Shown piece by piece: positions 43,004 through 52,314 of a stretch of DNA of 64,000 bases. Positions within the stretch are counted from its first letter, which is position 1, and each line of letters starts with the position of its first letter. A model generated the notes under the pieces. It was not told where the DNA came from and did no database searches. It saw only the letters and a list, made by a program, of their open reading frames with translations. Location: NCBI RefSeq assembly GCF_013385825.1, contig NZ_JACAPG010000005.1, positions 28,103 to 92,102 on the forward strand, given 5' to 3'. Source of the DNA: Pseudomonas reactans (GTDB lineage Bacteria > Pseudomonadota > Gammaproteobacteria > Pseudomonadales > Pseudomonadaceae). The position numbers were made by a program, and so were the translations under genes.

Positions 43004-44335
43004 ATGTCCTGGAATAACAAAGTCGTCTGGTCCGAAGGCATGCTGTTGCAGCCTCAGCACCTGCAACAACATGACCGTTTCCTGCAGACCCAATTGGAAG
43101 CCCGCGTCAGTGCCTTGCGTGCTTACGGGTGGGGCTTTGCCAAGCTGGAAATCGACCCGCAGCAGTTGGTCATGGGCAAGTTGTCCTTGCTGTCCTTCAG
43201 CGGCGTGTTGCCTGACGGCACGCCGGTAGGGCTGCCCTTTGGCGATGAAATGCCGTTGCCCCTGGAGATCCCCGCCGACGCCCGTGACCTGAAAGTGGTG
43301 CTCGCGCTGCCCAGCCTGCGCCCCGGTGTATCGGAGGTGGACGACAACCCCAGCTTTGAAAACTTCGCCCGTCACCGCAGCAGCGAATACGAAGCCTGGG
43401 ACAGTAACGGCCTGGACAGCAGCGCGTTGATGAGCATCGGCAAACTGCGCCTGCGTCTGGCGTTCGAAGGCGATGTGGCGGATGCCTACACCACCCTGGG
43501 CATCGCCCATGTGGTGGAAAAGCGTGCCGACAAAAGCGTGGTGCTTGACCGCGAATACTGCCCGCCATGCCTGGATATGCGCGCCGCCGACCGCCTGGGA
43601 GCGTTTGTCGATGAGCTGCTGGGCCTGGTGCAGCAACGGGTCGAGGCGCTGGCGTCGCGCCTGACCCAACCCGACGGCAGCGGCGCAGCAGAAATCGCCG
43701 ACTTCCTGTTGTTACAGGTGCTCAATCGCAGCCTGCCGTTGGTGCGCCACTTGGCCGCGATGACCGGTCTGCATCCCGAGCAGTTGTACCGCGACCTCGC
43801 GAGCCTGGCCGGTGAATTGGCGACTTTTACCCGCGAGGATAAGCGCGCCGCTGCCTACCCGGCGTACCGCCATGCGGCCCTGGCGGAAACCTTCGCCCCG
43901 GTAATGCGCGACCTGCGCCGCGCGCTGTCGACGGTGATGGATGCACGCGCCATCGCCATCCCTCTGGAAGAGCGCCAGTACGGCATTCGCGTGGCAGTGC
44001 TGCCTGACCAGGACCTGCTGCGTTCGGCCACCTTCATCCTCGCGGTGCAGGCACAGATGTCCGCCGAGAGCGTGCGCAACGGCTTCCCGCCGCAGGTCAA
44101 GATCGGCTCGGTGGAAAAGATCCGCGACCTGGTCAACCTGCAACTGCCGGGCATCGGTCTGCGCCCCTTGCCGGTGGCGCCACGGCAGTTGCCGTTCCAC
44201 GCCGGCTTTACCTATTTCGAACTCGATCGCAGCAGCGAATATTGGCAATTGCTGAGCCAGTCGGCCGGCTTTGCCCTGCATATCGCCGGGGTGTTCCCAG
44301 GGCTGGACATGCAGTTCTGGGCGATCCGCAACTAA
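43004..44335 (+). CDS. tssK: T6SS baseplate-membrane linker TssK
   Basis: 443 residues; the start KVVWSEGMLLQPQHLQQHDRF is the TssK signature. It trimerises and joins the TssEFG baseplate to the TssJLM membrane complex. In this cluster it follows fha after 27 bases; a tssJ lipoprotein gene, often just before tssK, is not there. Confidence 0.95.
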   Translation: MSWNNKVVWSEGMLLQPQHLQQHDRFLQTQLEARVSALRAYGWGFAKLEIDPQQLVMGKLSLLSFSGVLPDGTPVGLPFGDEMPLPLEIPADARDLKVVLALPSLRPGVSEVDDNPSFENFARHRSSEYEAWDSNGLDSSALMSIGKLRLRLAFEGDVADAYTTLGIAHVVEKRADKSVVLDREYCPPCLDMRAADRLGAFVDELLGLVQQRVEALASRLTQPDGSGAAEIADFLLLQVLNRSLPLVRHLAAMTGLHPEQLYRDLASLAGELATFTREDKRAAAYPAYRHAALAETFAPVMRDLRRALSTVMDARAIAIPLEERQYGIRVAVLPDQDLLRSATFILAVQAQMSAESVRNGFPPQVKIGSVEKIRDLVNLQLPGIGLRPLPVAPRQLPFHAGFTYFELDRSSEYWQLLSQSAGFALHIAGVFPGLDMQFWAIRN

Positions 44336-44345
44336 GGTGACTGAC

Positions 44346-45617
44346 GTGAACGACACTTTTGAAGGCGATCCGGATCGCACCCTGCTGATTCCCACGCCAG
44401 GGGGACGCAGGGCAGTGCCGCCTGTGACACCGCTACAGCGCGAAGCCGTGGTGTTGCAGGGCCAGGGGCTCAACCCGCTGGTGCGTGCCGCCAACCCGCT
44501 GCTGGACCTGGTGGTGCCGTTGCGCAGCCTCACGGCCATGCCGGACATGGAAGGCCTGCGCCAGCGCCTGATCCAGGCGGTGCAGGCCTTTGAAACTCAG
44601 GCCCGCGCCAGCCAAGTGGACGTGGAAACCGTGGCGGCTGCGCGCTACGCGCTGTGCACCCTGGTCGACGAAACCATCGCCAGCACGCCGTGGGGCGCCG
44701 GTGTGTGGGGCAGCCGCAGCCTGTTGGTGACCTTCCACAACGAGGCGTGGGGCGGCGAGAAGTTCTTCATGATCCTGCAGCGCCTGAGCCAGGACCTGCG
44801 TACCCATATCGACGTGCTGGAGTTGATGTACCTGTGCATGGCGCTGGGCCTGGAAGGACGTTATCGCGTGTTGGATCGCGGCCTGGATCAGTTGGGGTTG
44901 TTGCGTGAACGCCTGCTGCAATTGATCAACCAGCAACGTGGCAATCAGGAACAAGACTTGTCACCGCGTTGGCGCGGTGCCGAAGCACCGCAGGCCTCGA
45001 TGCTGCGGCGGGTGCCGTTGTGGGTGTTGGCGTCGGTGGCGGCGGTGCTGCTGTTGAGTGTGCAATTGACCTACAGCTGGCTGCTCAACCGTGCGTCCGA
45101 TCCTGTGTTCGCCCAGATCGGTTCGATCCGTGTGGCCTCGCCGCTCAAAGTGGCGGTGCCCACGACACCTGCGCCCGTGCGCCTGGCCGGGTTCCTCGCG
45201 CCGGAAGTGGCCCAGGGGCTGGTGGCGGTGAAAGACAGCGCCGATCGCTCGGTGATCACCCTGCGCGGCGATGGGGTGTTCGCTTCCGGCAGTGCCGAAG
45301 TGTCGGGCAACTTCGACGGCTTGCTCGCACGCATCGGCGATGCCCTGGCCACGGTGCCGGGGGATGTGGTGGTGGTCGGGCATACCGACAATGTGCGGCC
45401 CTCGGCGACCTCACGGCTTGGCTCCAACTTTGACCTGTCCCAGGCGCGGGCCAAGACCGTCGCACGCTTGCTGGCGCAACGGGCCGGGCCGGTGGAGCGT
45501 TATCGCAGTGACGGCCGTGGCGAAACCGAACCGCTGGTGCCCAACGATTCAGCGGCGAATCGCGCGCGTAACCGCCGCGTTGATATCACCGTTTTGATCC
45601 CTTCCCAGGCGCAATAG
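44346..45617 (+). CDS. tssL: T6SS membrane protein TssL with C-terminal OmpA-like peptidoglycan-binding domain
   Basis: 423 residues starting with GTG 44346 (AGG eight bases upstream; an earlier GTG is at 44337). The N-terminal cytoplasmic DotU domain (NPLLDLVVPLRS, CTLVDETIASTPWG) is followed by one membrane helix (LWVLASVAAVLLLSVQLTYSW) and a periplasmic OmpA/MotB domain with GHTDNVRP and NFDLSQARAKTVARLL. This evolved TssL can attach the complex to peptidoglycan itself. Confidence 0.94.
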   Translation: MNDTFEGDPDRTLLIPTPGGRRAVPPVTPLQREAVVLQGQGLNPLVRAANPLLDLVVPLRSLTAMPDMEGLRQRLIQAVQAFETQARASQVDVETVAAARYALCTLVDETIASTPWGAGVWGSRSLLVTFHNEAWGGEKFFMILQRLSQDLRTHIDVLELMYLCMALGLEGRYRVLDRGLDQLGLLRERLLQLINQQRGNQEQDLSPRWRGAEAPQASMLRRVPLWVLASVAAVLLLSVQLTYSWLLNRASDPVFAQIGSIRVASPLKVAVPTTPAPVRLAGFLAPEVAQGLVAVKDSADRSVITLRGDGVFASGSAEVSGNFDGLLARIGDALATVPGDVVVVGHTDNVRPSATSRLGSNFDLSQARAKTVARLLAQRAGPVERYRSDGRGETEPLVPNDSAANRARNRRVDITVLIPSQAQ

Positions 45618-45619
45618 CC

Positions 45620-48600
45620 ATGAATTTCTCGACGCTGTTTTCGTTGTTATGGTCCCCGGTGGAGCGCTTCATTCTGTGGCTGCTCAAGCCCTGGTTGCTG
45701 TCGTTGATCGGTGTGGCTTTGCTGTCGTTGCTGGTGTGGTATGAGGGCCCGCTACTCGCCTTCAATGGCAGCGAACCGTTGGCGCCGGAGTCGCGGCGCT
45801 GGGGTTTGATCGCGGTGTTTGTATTGATCTGGGCAGGTTATTTTGCCTGGCGTCTATGGCGAGCCTGGCGCGCCAATCGCGGCTTGATGGCGGGCGTGGC
45901 TGACGCGCCAACGGTGGCGCCCGGCGTGCGTGAGTCTCAGGCTGAAGTGGCCGAGCTGGGCGAGCGCATGCGTTCGGCCATGGCGGTGTTGCGCAAGGCC
46001 AATCCTGGCTGGAAGATGAGCGGGCAGTACCTGTATCAATTGCCGTGGTACATGTTCGTCGGCGCGCCAGGCAGCGGCAAGACCACGGCGCTGACCCATT
46101 CCGGGCTGCAGTTTCCCCTGCGCGAGGCCATGGGCAGCGGTGCCATCGGCGGTGTCGGCGGCACGCGGCATTGCGATTGGTGGTTCACCGATGAAGCGGT
46201 GCTGCTCGACACTGCCGGGCGCTACACCACCCAGGACAGCTACACCGAAGTGGACAAGGCCGCGTGGGGTGGTTTCCTCGACCTGCTGAAAAAGTACCGT
46301 CGCCAACGCCCGGTCAACGGTGTGATCGTGGCCTTGAGCGTCAGCGACCTGCTGCAACAGACCGACGCTCAGCGTCAGGCCCAGGCCGTGGCGATCCGTG
46401 CGCGCATCAATGAGCTGTACGAGCGCCTGGGCCTGCGCTTCCCGGTGTATGTGATCATCACCAAGTGCGACTTGCTCGCGGGCTTTTCGGAGTTCTTCGA
46501 AACCTTCGGCCGCGACGAACGCGCGCAGGTGTGGGGCGTGACCTTCCCGTTGGCCCAGCCACCCCAGGCGGATACGGGCCTGGCGTCGTTCCCGGGCGAG
46601 TTCGATGCCCTGGAGCGCCAGTTGCAACGGCGTGTGCTGGAGCGTTTGCAGCAGGAGCGCGATTTGTCACGACGCGCGTTGCTCTACAGCTTCCCGCAAC
46701 AGTTCGCCAGCCTGGGCGACGGCCTCACGCGTTTTCTCAATACGGTCTTCGAAGTCAACCGCTACCAGGAGCCGGCGCTGCTGCGTGGTGTGTATTTTAC
46801 CAGCGGCACCCAGGAAGGCAGTCCGATTGATCGGGTGCTGACCTCGCTGGCAGCCTCCTTCGGCCTGGGTCGAAAGGTGTTGGCAGCGAATGTCGCCAGC
46901 GGGCGCAGCTACTTCATCACTCGCCTGTTGCGCGAAGTGATCTTCAAGGAAACCGGCTTGGCCGGGGTCAATCACCAGGAACAACGGCGCCGTCATCTGC
47001 TGGGTCGCGCGGGGCGCATGGCGGCGGGTGTGGCGTTCGTCCTGCTGCTGGCCGGCATGACCATCAGCTACACCCGCAACCTGCAACTGATCGCCGATGC
47101 GTCCAGTGCTGCCACCAACGTCGCGCAATTGGCCAAGGCACTGCCGGCCGAAGGTGATGTGTTGGTGACCCTGCCGCTGCTGAATGCCGCGCGCGCGTTG
47201 CCCAGCGGCTACAGCGACGGCGACCGCAGTGTGCCGCTGCTTAGCCGTATGGGCCTTTACCAGGGCAACAAGCTCGGCGCTGGCGCAGTCACGCTGTATC
47301 GCCGCTTGCTGCGCAGCACCTTGTTGCCGCATATCGTCGCCAACATGGAAAACGCCTTGCGCCGTGGCGACGCGAGCAATCAGGAGTTTCTCTACGAAAC
47401 CTTGCGCGCTTACCTGATGCTGGGTGAACGGCAGTTCTTCGACGCGCCGTCGGTGCAAGCCTGGGTCGATGTGGACTGGCGTCGCGAACTGCCCCAGGCC
47501 ACGCCTGCGCAGTTGCAGCAGCTATCGGATCATGTCGCGGCGCTGCTGGAGGCCGACGACGAGGCCGAGCCGGTGCAACTGGACAGCGCGTTGGTGGCCA
47601 AGGTGCGCCTGGCGCTGGCGAGCATGCCGTTGTCCCAGCGCATCTATAACCGGGTGAAACGCCAGGTCGACCAGCAGCACCTGCCCGAGCTGAGTGTAAA
47701 CAGCGCAGTGGGGCGCGATGTCTCGTCACTGTTTACCCGCGCCAGTGGCGAGCCGCTGTCGCGGGGCGTAAGTGGGGTTTACAGCATCGCGGGTTACCGT
47801 GAACTGACCCACAAGACCCCGCAGGCCGTGGCCGAGATGGCCAAGGACAGCTGGGTGCTGGACCGCCAGGAGTCGGCGCAGATTGCCGGCGCCGACTCTG
47901 CCATGCAGGCGGCGGTGCTGGAGTTGTACTACGCCGACTACATCCGTCAATGGGACACCTTCCTCGCGGACGTGCACCTGGCGCCATTGACCAGCCTCAG
48001 CCAGGCCTCATTGGTGACCAATGTGCTTGCCGCCAGTGATTCACCGTTGCGCGCGTTGTTGGTGGCTGTATCGAAGGAAACGACCCTGGAGGGCGCGCTG
48101 AATTCGACCACCAACAAAGACACCGATCAGCGCGTGCGCGACAAGATCGCTGCGGCCACGCAAAAGTTGCAATCGGCTCTGGGGGGCGACAGCCCGGCAC
48201 CGGTGGCAGATGCGTCGGCCAATCCGGTGGATCAGCATTTCGCTGCGCTGCATCGCTTGGTGGGCAACGGCACCGGCCCGCAGCCGGTGGATGAGGTGTT
48301 GGCGTCGCTGAAGGACGCCGGGCAATTCTTCGACAGCGCTGACGCCGCGCGCCGCAGTGCTGCGCCAGCACCTTCCAACGAGGTGTTGGGGCGCTTGAAA
48401 CGCTCGGGTGACACGCAGCCTGCGCCGTTGTCAGCGCTGCTGCGCGATGTGGAGTCGGGTGGCACGGCGCTGACCCTCGGCAATGAAAAAGCCCGGTTGA
48501 ATGCGTTATGGGAAACGACGGGTGCACCATTCTGTCGAGCGGCCATTGATGGGCGTTATCCGCTGGTGCGCAGCTCTGCCCGCGATGCCACCGCCGATGA

Positions 48601-49183
48601 CTTCGGCAAGTTTTTCGGCCCGGGTGGGTTGATGGATGATTTTTTCAGCAAGAACCTCGCGGCGTATGTCGACATGAGTGGCAGCCAGTGGCGCTGGCGA
48701 TCAACTGGTGTGACGCCACTGAACATCTCCCAGGATGTGCTTAATCAGTTCCAGCGTGGTGCCAGGCTGCGCGACATGTTCTTCGTGGCCGGTGCGCGCC
48801 AGCCATCCATGCGCTTCGACTTGAAAACCCTGGGGGCAGACCCGGCACTGAGCAAGGTCACGTTGGATATCGATGGTCAGCCGGTGGTGTTTGACGCCGG
48901 TACTGTGCCCGACTTTGCCAGTCTCTCGCTGCCCAGCGGCAAGTCCGGCGGCCTTGTGCGCCTGGACGCTACGCCAGGGCTGGCCAGCCCACTGCGCAGC
49001 GACGGCCCCTGGGGTTGGCTGCGCATGATGGACAAGGCGGTGGTGAACACCCAGGGCGAACAGCTGCAACTGACCTTCAACCTGGAAGGCCATCGGGTGG
49101 CGTATCTGTTACGAGCCAGCAGTGTGATCAACCCGTTCCGCCGCGACAGCATCGAGCAGTTCCATTGCCCGGGCAGCTTTTAG
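45620..49183 (+). CDS. tssM: T6SS inner membrane core protein TssM (IcmF)
   Basis: 1187 residues. Membrane helices at about 27-41, 62-80 and 466-484; the cytoplasmic NTPase-like domain has an intact Walker A GAPGSGKTT at 148-156. A large periplasmic part follows, ending in the domain that in other systems binds TssJ. Walker motifs are not kept in all TssM proteins, so ATP binding is likely here. It starts two bases after tssL. Confidence 0.95.
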   Translation: MNFSTLFSLLWSPVERFILWLLKPWLLSLIGVALLSLLVWYEGPLLAFNGSEPLAPESRRWGLIAVFVLIWAGYFAWRLWRAWRANRGLMAGVADAPTVAPGVRESQAEVAELGERMRSAMAVLRKANPGWKMSGQYLYQLPWYMFVGAPGSGKTTALTHSGLQFPLREAMGSGAIGGVGGTRHCDWWFTDEAVLLDTAGRYTTQDSYTEVDKAAWGGFLDLLKKYRRQRPVNGVIVALSVSDLLQQTDAQRQAQAVAIRARINELYERLGLRFPVYVIITKCDLLAGFSEFFETFGRDERAQVWGVTFPLAQPPQADTGLASFPGEFDALERQLQRRVLERLQQERDLSRRALLYSFPQQFASLGDGLTRFLNTVFEVNRYQEPALLRGVYFTSGTQEGSPIDRVLTSLAASFGLGRKVLAANVASGRSYFITRLLREVIFKETGLAGVNHQEQRRRHLLGRAGRMAAGVAFVLLLAGMTISYTRNLQLIADASSAATNVAQLAKALPAEGDVLVTLPLLNAARALPSGYSDGDRSVPLLSRMGLYQGNKLGAGAVTLYRRLLRSTLLPHIVANMENALRRGDASNQEFLYETLRAYLMLGERQFFDAPSVQAWVDVDWRRELPQATPAQLQQLSDHVAALLEADDEAEPVQLDSALVAKVRLALASMPLSQRIYNRVKRQVDQQHLPELSVNSAVGRDVSSLFTRASGEPLSRGVSGVYSIAGYRELTHKTPQAVAEMAKDSWVLDRQESAQIAGADSAMQAAVLELYYADYIRQWDTFLADVHLAPLTSLSQASLVTNVLAASDSPLRALLVAVSKETTLEGALNSTTNKDTDQRVRDKIAAATQKLQSALGGDSPAPVADASANPVDQHFAALHRLVGNGTGPQPVDEVLASLKDAGQFFDSADAARRSAAPAPSNEVLGRLKRSGDTQPAPLSALLRDVESGGTALTLGNEKARLNALWETTGAPFCRAAIDGRYPLVRSSARDATADDFGKFFGPGGLMDDFFSKNLAAYVDMSGSQWRWRSTGVTPLNISQDVLNQFQRGARLRDMFFVAGARQPSMRFDLKTLGADPALSKVTLDIDGQPVVFDAGTVPDFASLSLPSGKSGGLVRLDATPGLASPLRSDGPWGWLRMMDKAVVNTQGEQLQLTFNLEGHRVAYLLRASSVINPFRRDSIEQFHCPGSF

Positions 49184-49192
49184 GAAACAGCC

Positions 49193-49732
49193 ATGAATGG
49201 ATTTTTTGGCAAGGTCCCCAGTTTGGGAGACTTTGTCAGTCGTCGTTTGCCAGCGGAATTCTTGCACCCGTGGGACGCTTGGTTACAGGCCGGCTTGCAG
49301 TGCAGTCGTGAGCGGTTGGTCGAGCAATGGCTGGAGGTGTACCTGTGCAGCCCGATCTGGCACTTTGCGTTGACGGCGGGTGTGTGTGGTGAACAGGGCT
49401 GGGCCGGGGTGATGATTCCCAGTGTGGATCGGGTGGGGCGCTATTTTCCACTGACCGTTGCTGCGGCAGTTGGAGACGGGCTGCTGTTGGATGCGACCTG
49501 GCATGGTGAGGTGGAGCGCTTGGCGTTGTCAGCCTTGAGCGAGGCGTTTTCCCTCGAAGTATTTGATGAGTCGGTACAGGCGTTGCCATTGCCCACGCTT
49601 ATCGAACGAGCAGATCCCGCCATGCGGGTATTGTTCTGGAGCGAGGGTTCCCCCCACGTTGCGCCGACGCGTTGGGAAGGGGAGGGATTGCCCGATGCCG
49701 AGACCTTTGCCGACATGCTCGGCGGCCCATAG
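49193..49732 (+). CDS. tagF: T6SS-associated protein TagF
   Basis: 179 residues, with the TagF/ImpM opening FFGKVPSLGDFVSRRLP and WLEVYLCSPIWHFAL motif. TagF represses T6SS after translation in P. aeruginosa and other species, usually through Fha. Here it comes last in the operon, nine bases after tssM, and is followed by a terminator. The PppA phosphatase fused to TagF in some bacteria is absent. Confidence 0.9.
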   Translation: MNGFFGKVPSLGDFVSRRLPAEFLHPWDAWLQAGLQCSRERLVEQWLEVYLCSPIWHFALTAGVCGEQGWAGVMIPSVDRVGRYFPLTVAAAVGDGLLLDATWHGEVERLALSALSEAFSLEVFDESVQALPLPTLIERADPAMRVLFWSEGSPHVAPTRWEGEGLPDAETFADMLGGP

Positions 49733-49743
49733 CACTGAATGCA

Positions 49744-49768
49744 AAAGCCCCGAACCTGTCGGGGCTTT
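49744..49768. terminator. Bidirectional rho-independent terminator
   Basis: AAAGCCCCGA and TCGGGGCTTT around a 5-base loop, with A and T runs on the outer ends. It would end the T6SS operon on the plus strand and higA on the minus strand. Confidence 0.9.
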
Positions 49769-49773
49769 GCTGA

Positions 49774-50088
49774 TCAACCCAATGCAGCGAGTTGCGCCAC
49801 GGTTTCCGGGAAACGCGCCACCAGGCGAATCAGGGTGGCAGCCTGGGCATTTGGCTTGGCCCGGCCTTGCTCCCAGTTTTCCAGGGTGCGGGTGTTGGTG
49901 CGCAGGTACATGGCGAACACCGACCGGGAGAGGTTGAGTTGTTGGCGCACCGCGACCACTTCCTCGGCGGTGAGTGGCGCCAGGTTTTTGAGGTAAACCT
50001 TGTGGGTTCGCAGGGTGACTTTGCCTTGGCGTTCGTCTGCCAGGGCGTCGAAGCCTTCGACCAGTTCGGAAAAGATTTCACGTTTCAT
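49774..50088 (-). CDS. higA: HigA-type XRE antitoxin
   Basis: 104 residues with a C-terminal HTH of the XRE type (LSRSVFAMYLRTNTRTLENWEQG at about 54-76). It is downstream of and overlaps the toxin gene by 11 bases, as in higBA operons where toxin comes first. It should neutralise the toxin and repress the shared promoter upstream of higB. Confidence 0.85.
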   Translation of the reverse strand: MKREIFSELVEGFDALADERQGKVTLRTHKVYLKNLAPLTAEEVVAVRQQLNLSRSVFAMYLRTNTRTLENWEQGRAKPNAQAATLIRLVARFPETVAQLAALG

Positions 50089-50428
50089 GATGTGTTCTCG
50101 CTTTGATTTCCCTGTCCAGCATGTGTTTTAAGGCTTTTTTGTGCTGTGGTGTCAGGTCATCCTGTTCGTGCTTGCCGTACAGGGTGAACAGCCAGAATTG
50201 CGTGCCGCCCGACCACCAGCAGTAAATGACCCGCAGGCCACCGCGCTTGCCTTTATTGCGTCGCTCATCGACGAAGCGAACCTTGCGCAGTCCGCCTGTT
50301 CCCTCGATCACGTCTCCCGCTTCCGGGTTCTTCATCAACTCTTGTTGAAAACCCTGGAAAAGCTCGTCACTCAGATAGTCCTTGCGATGCCGCTCGAGGG
50401 CCGGCAGTTCGATAAATAGAGCATCCAT
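50078..50428 (-). CDS. higB: HigB/RelE-family toxin
   Basis: 116 residues with the HigB-like pattern FIELPALERHRKDYLSDELF, then GGLRKVRFVDERRNKGKRGG and a WLFTLYGKHEQDDLTPQHKK end. Members cleave mRNA on the ribosome. The ATG at 50428 gives the family start MDALFIELPA; the open frame runs back to an ATG at 50530, which would add 34 residues without family likeness. The ribosome binding site of the chosen start is weak. Confidence 0.82.
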   Translation of the reverse strand: MDALFIELPALERHRKDYLSDELFQGFQQELMKNPEAGDVIEGTGGLRKVRFVDERRNKGKRGGLRVIYCWWSGGTQFWLFTLYGKHEQDDLTPQHKKALKHMLDREIKARTHHET

Positions 50429-50707
50429 GTTCTGTACGTAGCTTGCGTATAGCTTGGTGGCCCACTCGCGATGGGTCAAGTGACCCTGCTGTGGGAACTT
50501 TCCTAAAACGCAGACACCATACGGAGGCATTCATCGGGTAGATGCCGGATGGGGAGGCAGATGGGCGGGGAAATTTCTGTGATTAGGAGCGTCGAACAGC
50601 ACCGGTGCAGAACGGAGCAGTTTTGTTGGAACTTTGTAAGCAGCCTGCTTAAAAAGTCACGAAACCAAATAGGCTAATTCGTCTTTTCAAATTGGCTCGT
50701 ATTACGA

Positions 50708-52189
50708 ATGTCAAAAGCTCCACGGTTAACCCTCCTGACAACGCTGGCGGTTATGCTTCCGCTCGCCATTTTGTATTTGTTCGTTTATGTGGACGAGCAA
50801 CCTGCTGGCGTGCGTTGGCAGCCTTGCGTGAACAGCGAGTTCGCGACCTGGTTCGACGATCAGCCGCCACAAGGGATGCTATGTGGTTACGTTGAAGCAC
50901 CGTTGATTTACTCGTCAGCCGCGCAAGCAGGCAACGTTCGACTGGCCTTGACCCGGCTTCCCGCCAAAGGCGTCAGGAAAGGCAGTGTAGTAGTTGTTAG
51001 CGGAGGGCCAGGGCTTCCGGGGATCAACCCTTATCTGTCCGGCGACAGTACGGTGGACAGGTTGAAGCAGTCCTACGACATCATTGGTTATGACCCCCGG
51101 GGCGTAGGTCGGTCCACACCGACTATCTCATGTGAGCGCTCTGATCGTGATGAAGACGTTACGTTGGAAGGCAGCGATATGGCTGAATCTGAGTTTCAAT
51201 TACGTCGGACTATTGCCGAGTGCATCAAACAGACTGGTGCGCTGGTTTTGCAACATATTGGTACCAATGAAGCAGTCAACGATCTCAATGTCATTCGTGC
51301 TGCGTTGGGTGAGCCTAAGTTGACTGCCGTAGCTTACTCCTACGGCACTAAAGTCGCAGCGCTGTTCGCTGAACGCTTTCCCGAACAGACGCGTGCCATG
51401 GTGTTGGATGGCGTGGTGGACCTTTCGGAGGACGAATACACCCAGCAATTGAATCAGGCGCGCAGTTATCGGCAGACTTTCCAGCGGTTCTTGGCGTACT
51501 GTGCCCGAACACGTTATTGCCCTTTGCCGGATGATGAGCGTGGCGCGGTCGAGGCATTTCAAACAATATTGCGCGACGTCGACGAGTCGCCGTTACCCTT
51601 GAAGGACGGCAATGAAATGACCGCCGAAGACCTGGTCTCCACGGTTCAATCATTGCTGCTGTGGTATGAGTTTTGGCCTGATCTGATTGCGCTATTGCGT
51701 CAAACCCAGACAAAGAGTGCTGACGAACAGCTGGCTCAGTTGGTTACGGACAATGCGGGACGTGAGACCAATGAGGCGTTAGGCGTCATTACCTGTGCGG
51801 ACAGCGCCGTTCCAGGGAGCGATATCCAGGAAATACGCAAGCAACGGCAGACGATTGTCGCGGCATGGCCCCTCTTCAACTATCTCGGAAAACAGAATCT
51901 ACCCTTGAGTATGTGCGATCTGTGGCCGTTCCAGGGTAAGGTCCAGGCACATATTCCAGTGGTCTCGCTAACCTTGCCGCCGTTGCTGTTTGTCGGTCAA
52001 CGTTATGACGCAACGACGCCCTATGCGAATGCCAGGCAGATGGCAAAATGGTTCAGAAGCCCACTCGTCACCCGAGAAGGTGACGGGCATACGTTGGCAC
52101 TCACTGGAATCGACGGCTGTGTGGATGAGGCGGTAGTGGACTACTTATTAACGCCCAATGCGGGTGTTCTTGATAAAACCTGCCCTTGA
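50708..52189 (+). CDS. Membrane-anchored alpha/beta-hydrolase, TAP-like (S33 family)
   Basis: 493 residues. An N-terminal signal or anchor is at about 7-27, and the rest is periplasmic. Catalytic triad: Ser211 in AYSYG, Asp434 in GQRYDATTP, His461 in GDGHTL; oxyanion GGPG near 99-102 and YDPRGVGRS at 128-136. Resembles proline-iminopeptidase/tripeptidyl-aminopeptidase-like enzymes and is the active counterpart of the protein at 8510. The gene reads AT-richer than its neighbours, which may mean recent acquisition. Substrate unknown. Confidence 0.82.
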   Translation: MSKAPRLTLLTTLAVMLPLAILYLFVYVDEQPAGVRWQPCVNSEFATWFDDQPPQGMLCGYVEAPLIYSSAAQAGNVRLALTRLPAKGVRKGSVVVVSGGPGLPGINPYLSGDSTVDRLKQSYDIIGYDPRGVGRSTPTISCERSDRDEDVTLEGSDMAESEFQLRRTIAECIKQTGALVLQHIGTNEAVNDLNVIRAALGEPKLTAVAYSYGTKVAALFAERFPEQTRAMVLDGVVDLSEDEYTQQLNQARSYRQTFQRFLAYCARTRYCPLPDDERGAVEAFQTILRDVDESPLPLKDGNEMTAEDLVSTVQSLLLWYEFWPDLIALLRQTQTKSADEQLAQLVTDNAGRETNEALGVITCADSAVPGSDIQEIRKQRQTIVAAWPLFNYLGKQNLPLSMCDLWPFQGKVQAHIPVVSLTLPPLLFVGQRYDATTPYANARQMAKWFRSPLVTREGDGHTLALTGIDGCVDEAVVDYLLTPNAGVLDKTCP

Positions 52190-52268
52190 TGAGGCCGGTT
52201 TCGCAGAGCCCGATGCTTCATAGTCTTTGAGCTGACCAGCTGCGTACTCATCGCTCCAATAACGCAAA

Positions 52269-52288
52269 ACGGCGCCCGAAGGCGCCGT
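52269..52288. terminator. Rho-independent terminator between the hydrolase and nuoN
   Basis: ACGGCGCC and GGCGCCGT around a CGAA loop, with AAA before and CTTG after. It probably serves both the plus-strand hydrolase and the minus-strand nuo operon. Confidence 0.8.
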
Positions 52289-52314
52289 CTTGTTTACTGC
52301 ATCCTGCTAAGCGA

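Noticed and set aside
29808-49732. Prophage tail or tailocin instead of T6SS
   Set aside because: TssK, TssL, TssM, TssA, FHA and ClpV are present and no phage head, lysis or tail-fibre genes are seen.
50429-50530. N-terminal extension of the HigB-type toxin from an upstream ATG
   Set aside because: The added 34 residues do not resemble the family, and the internal ATG gives the normal toxin length.
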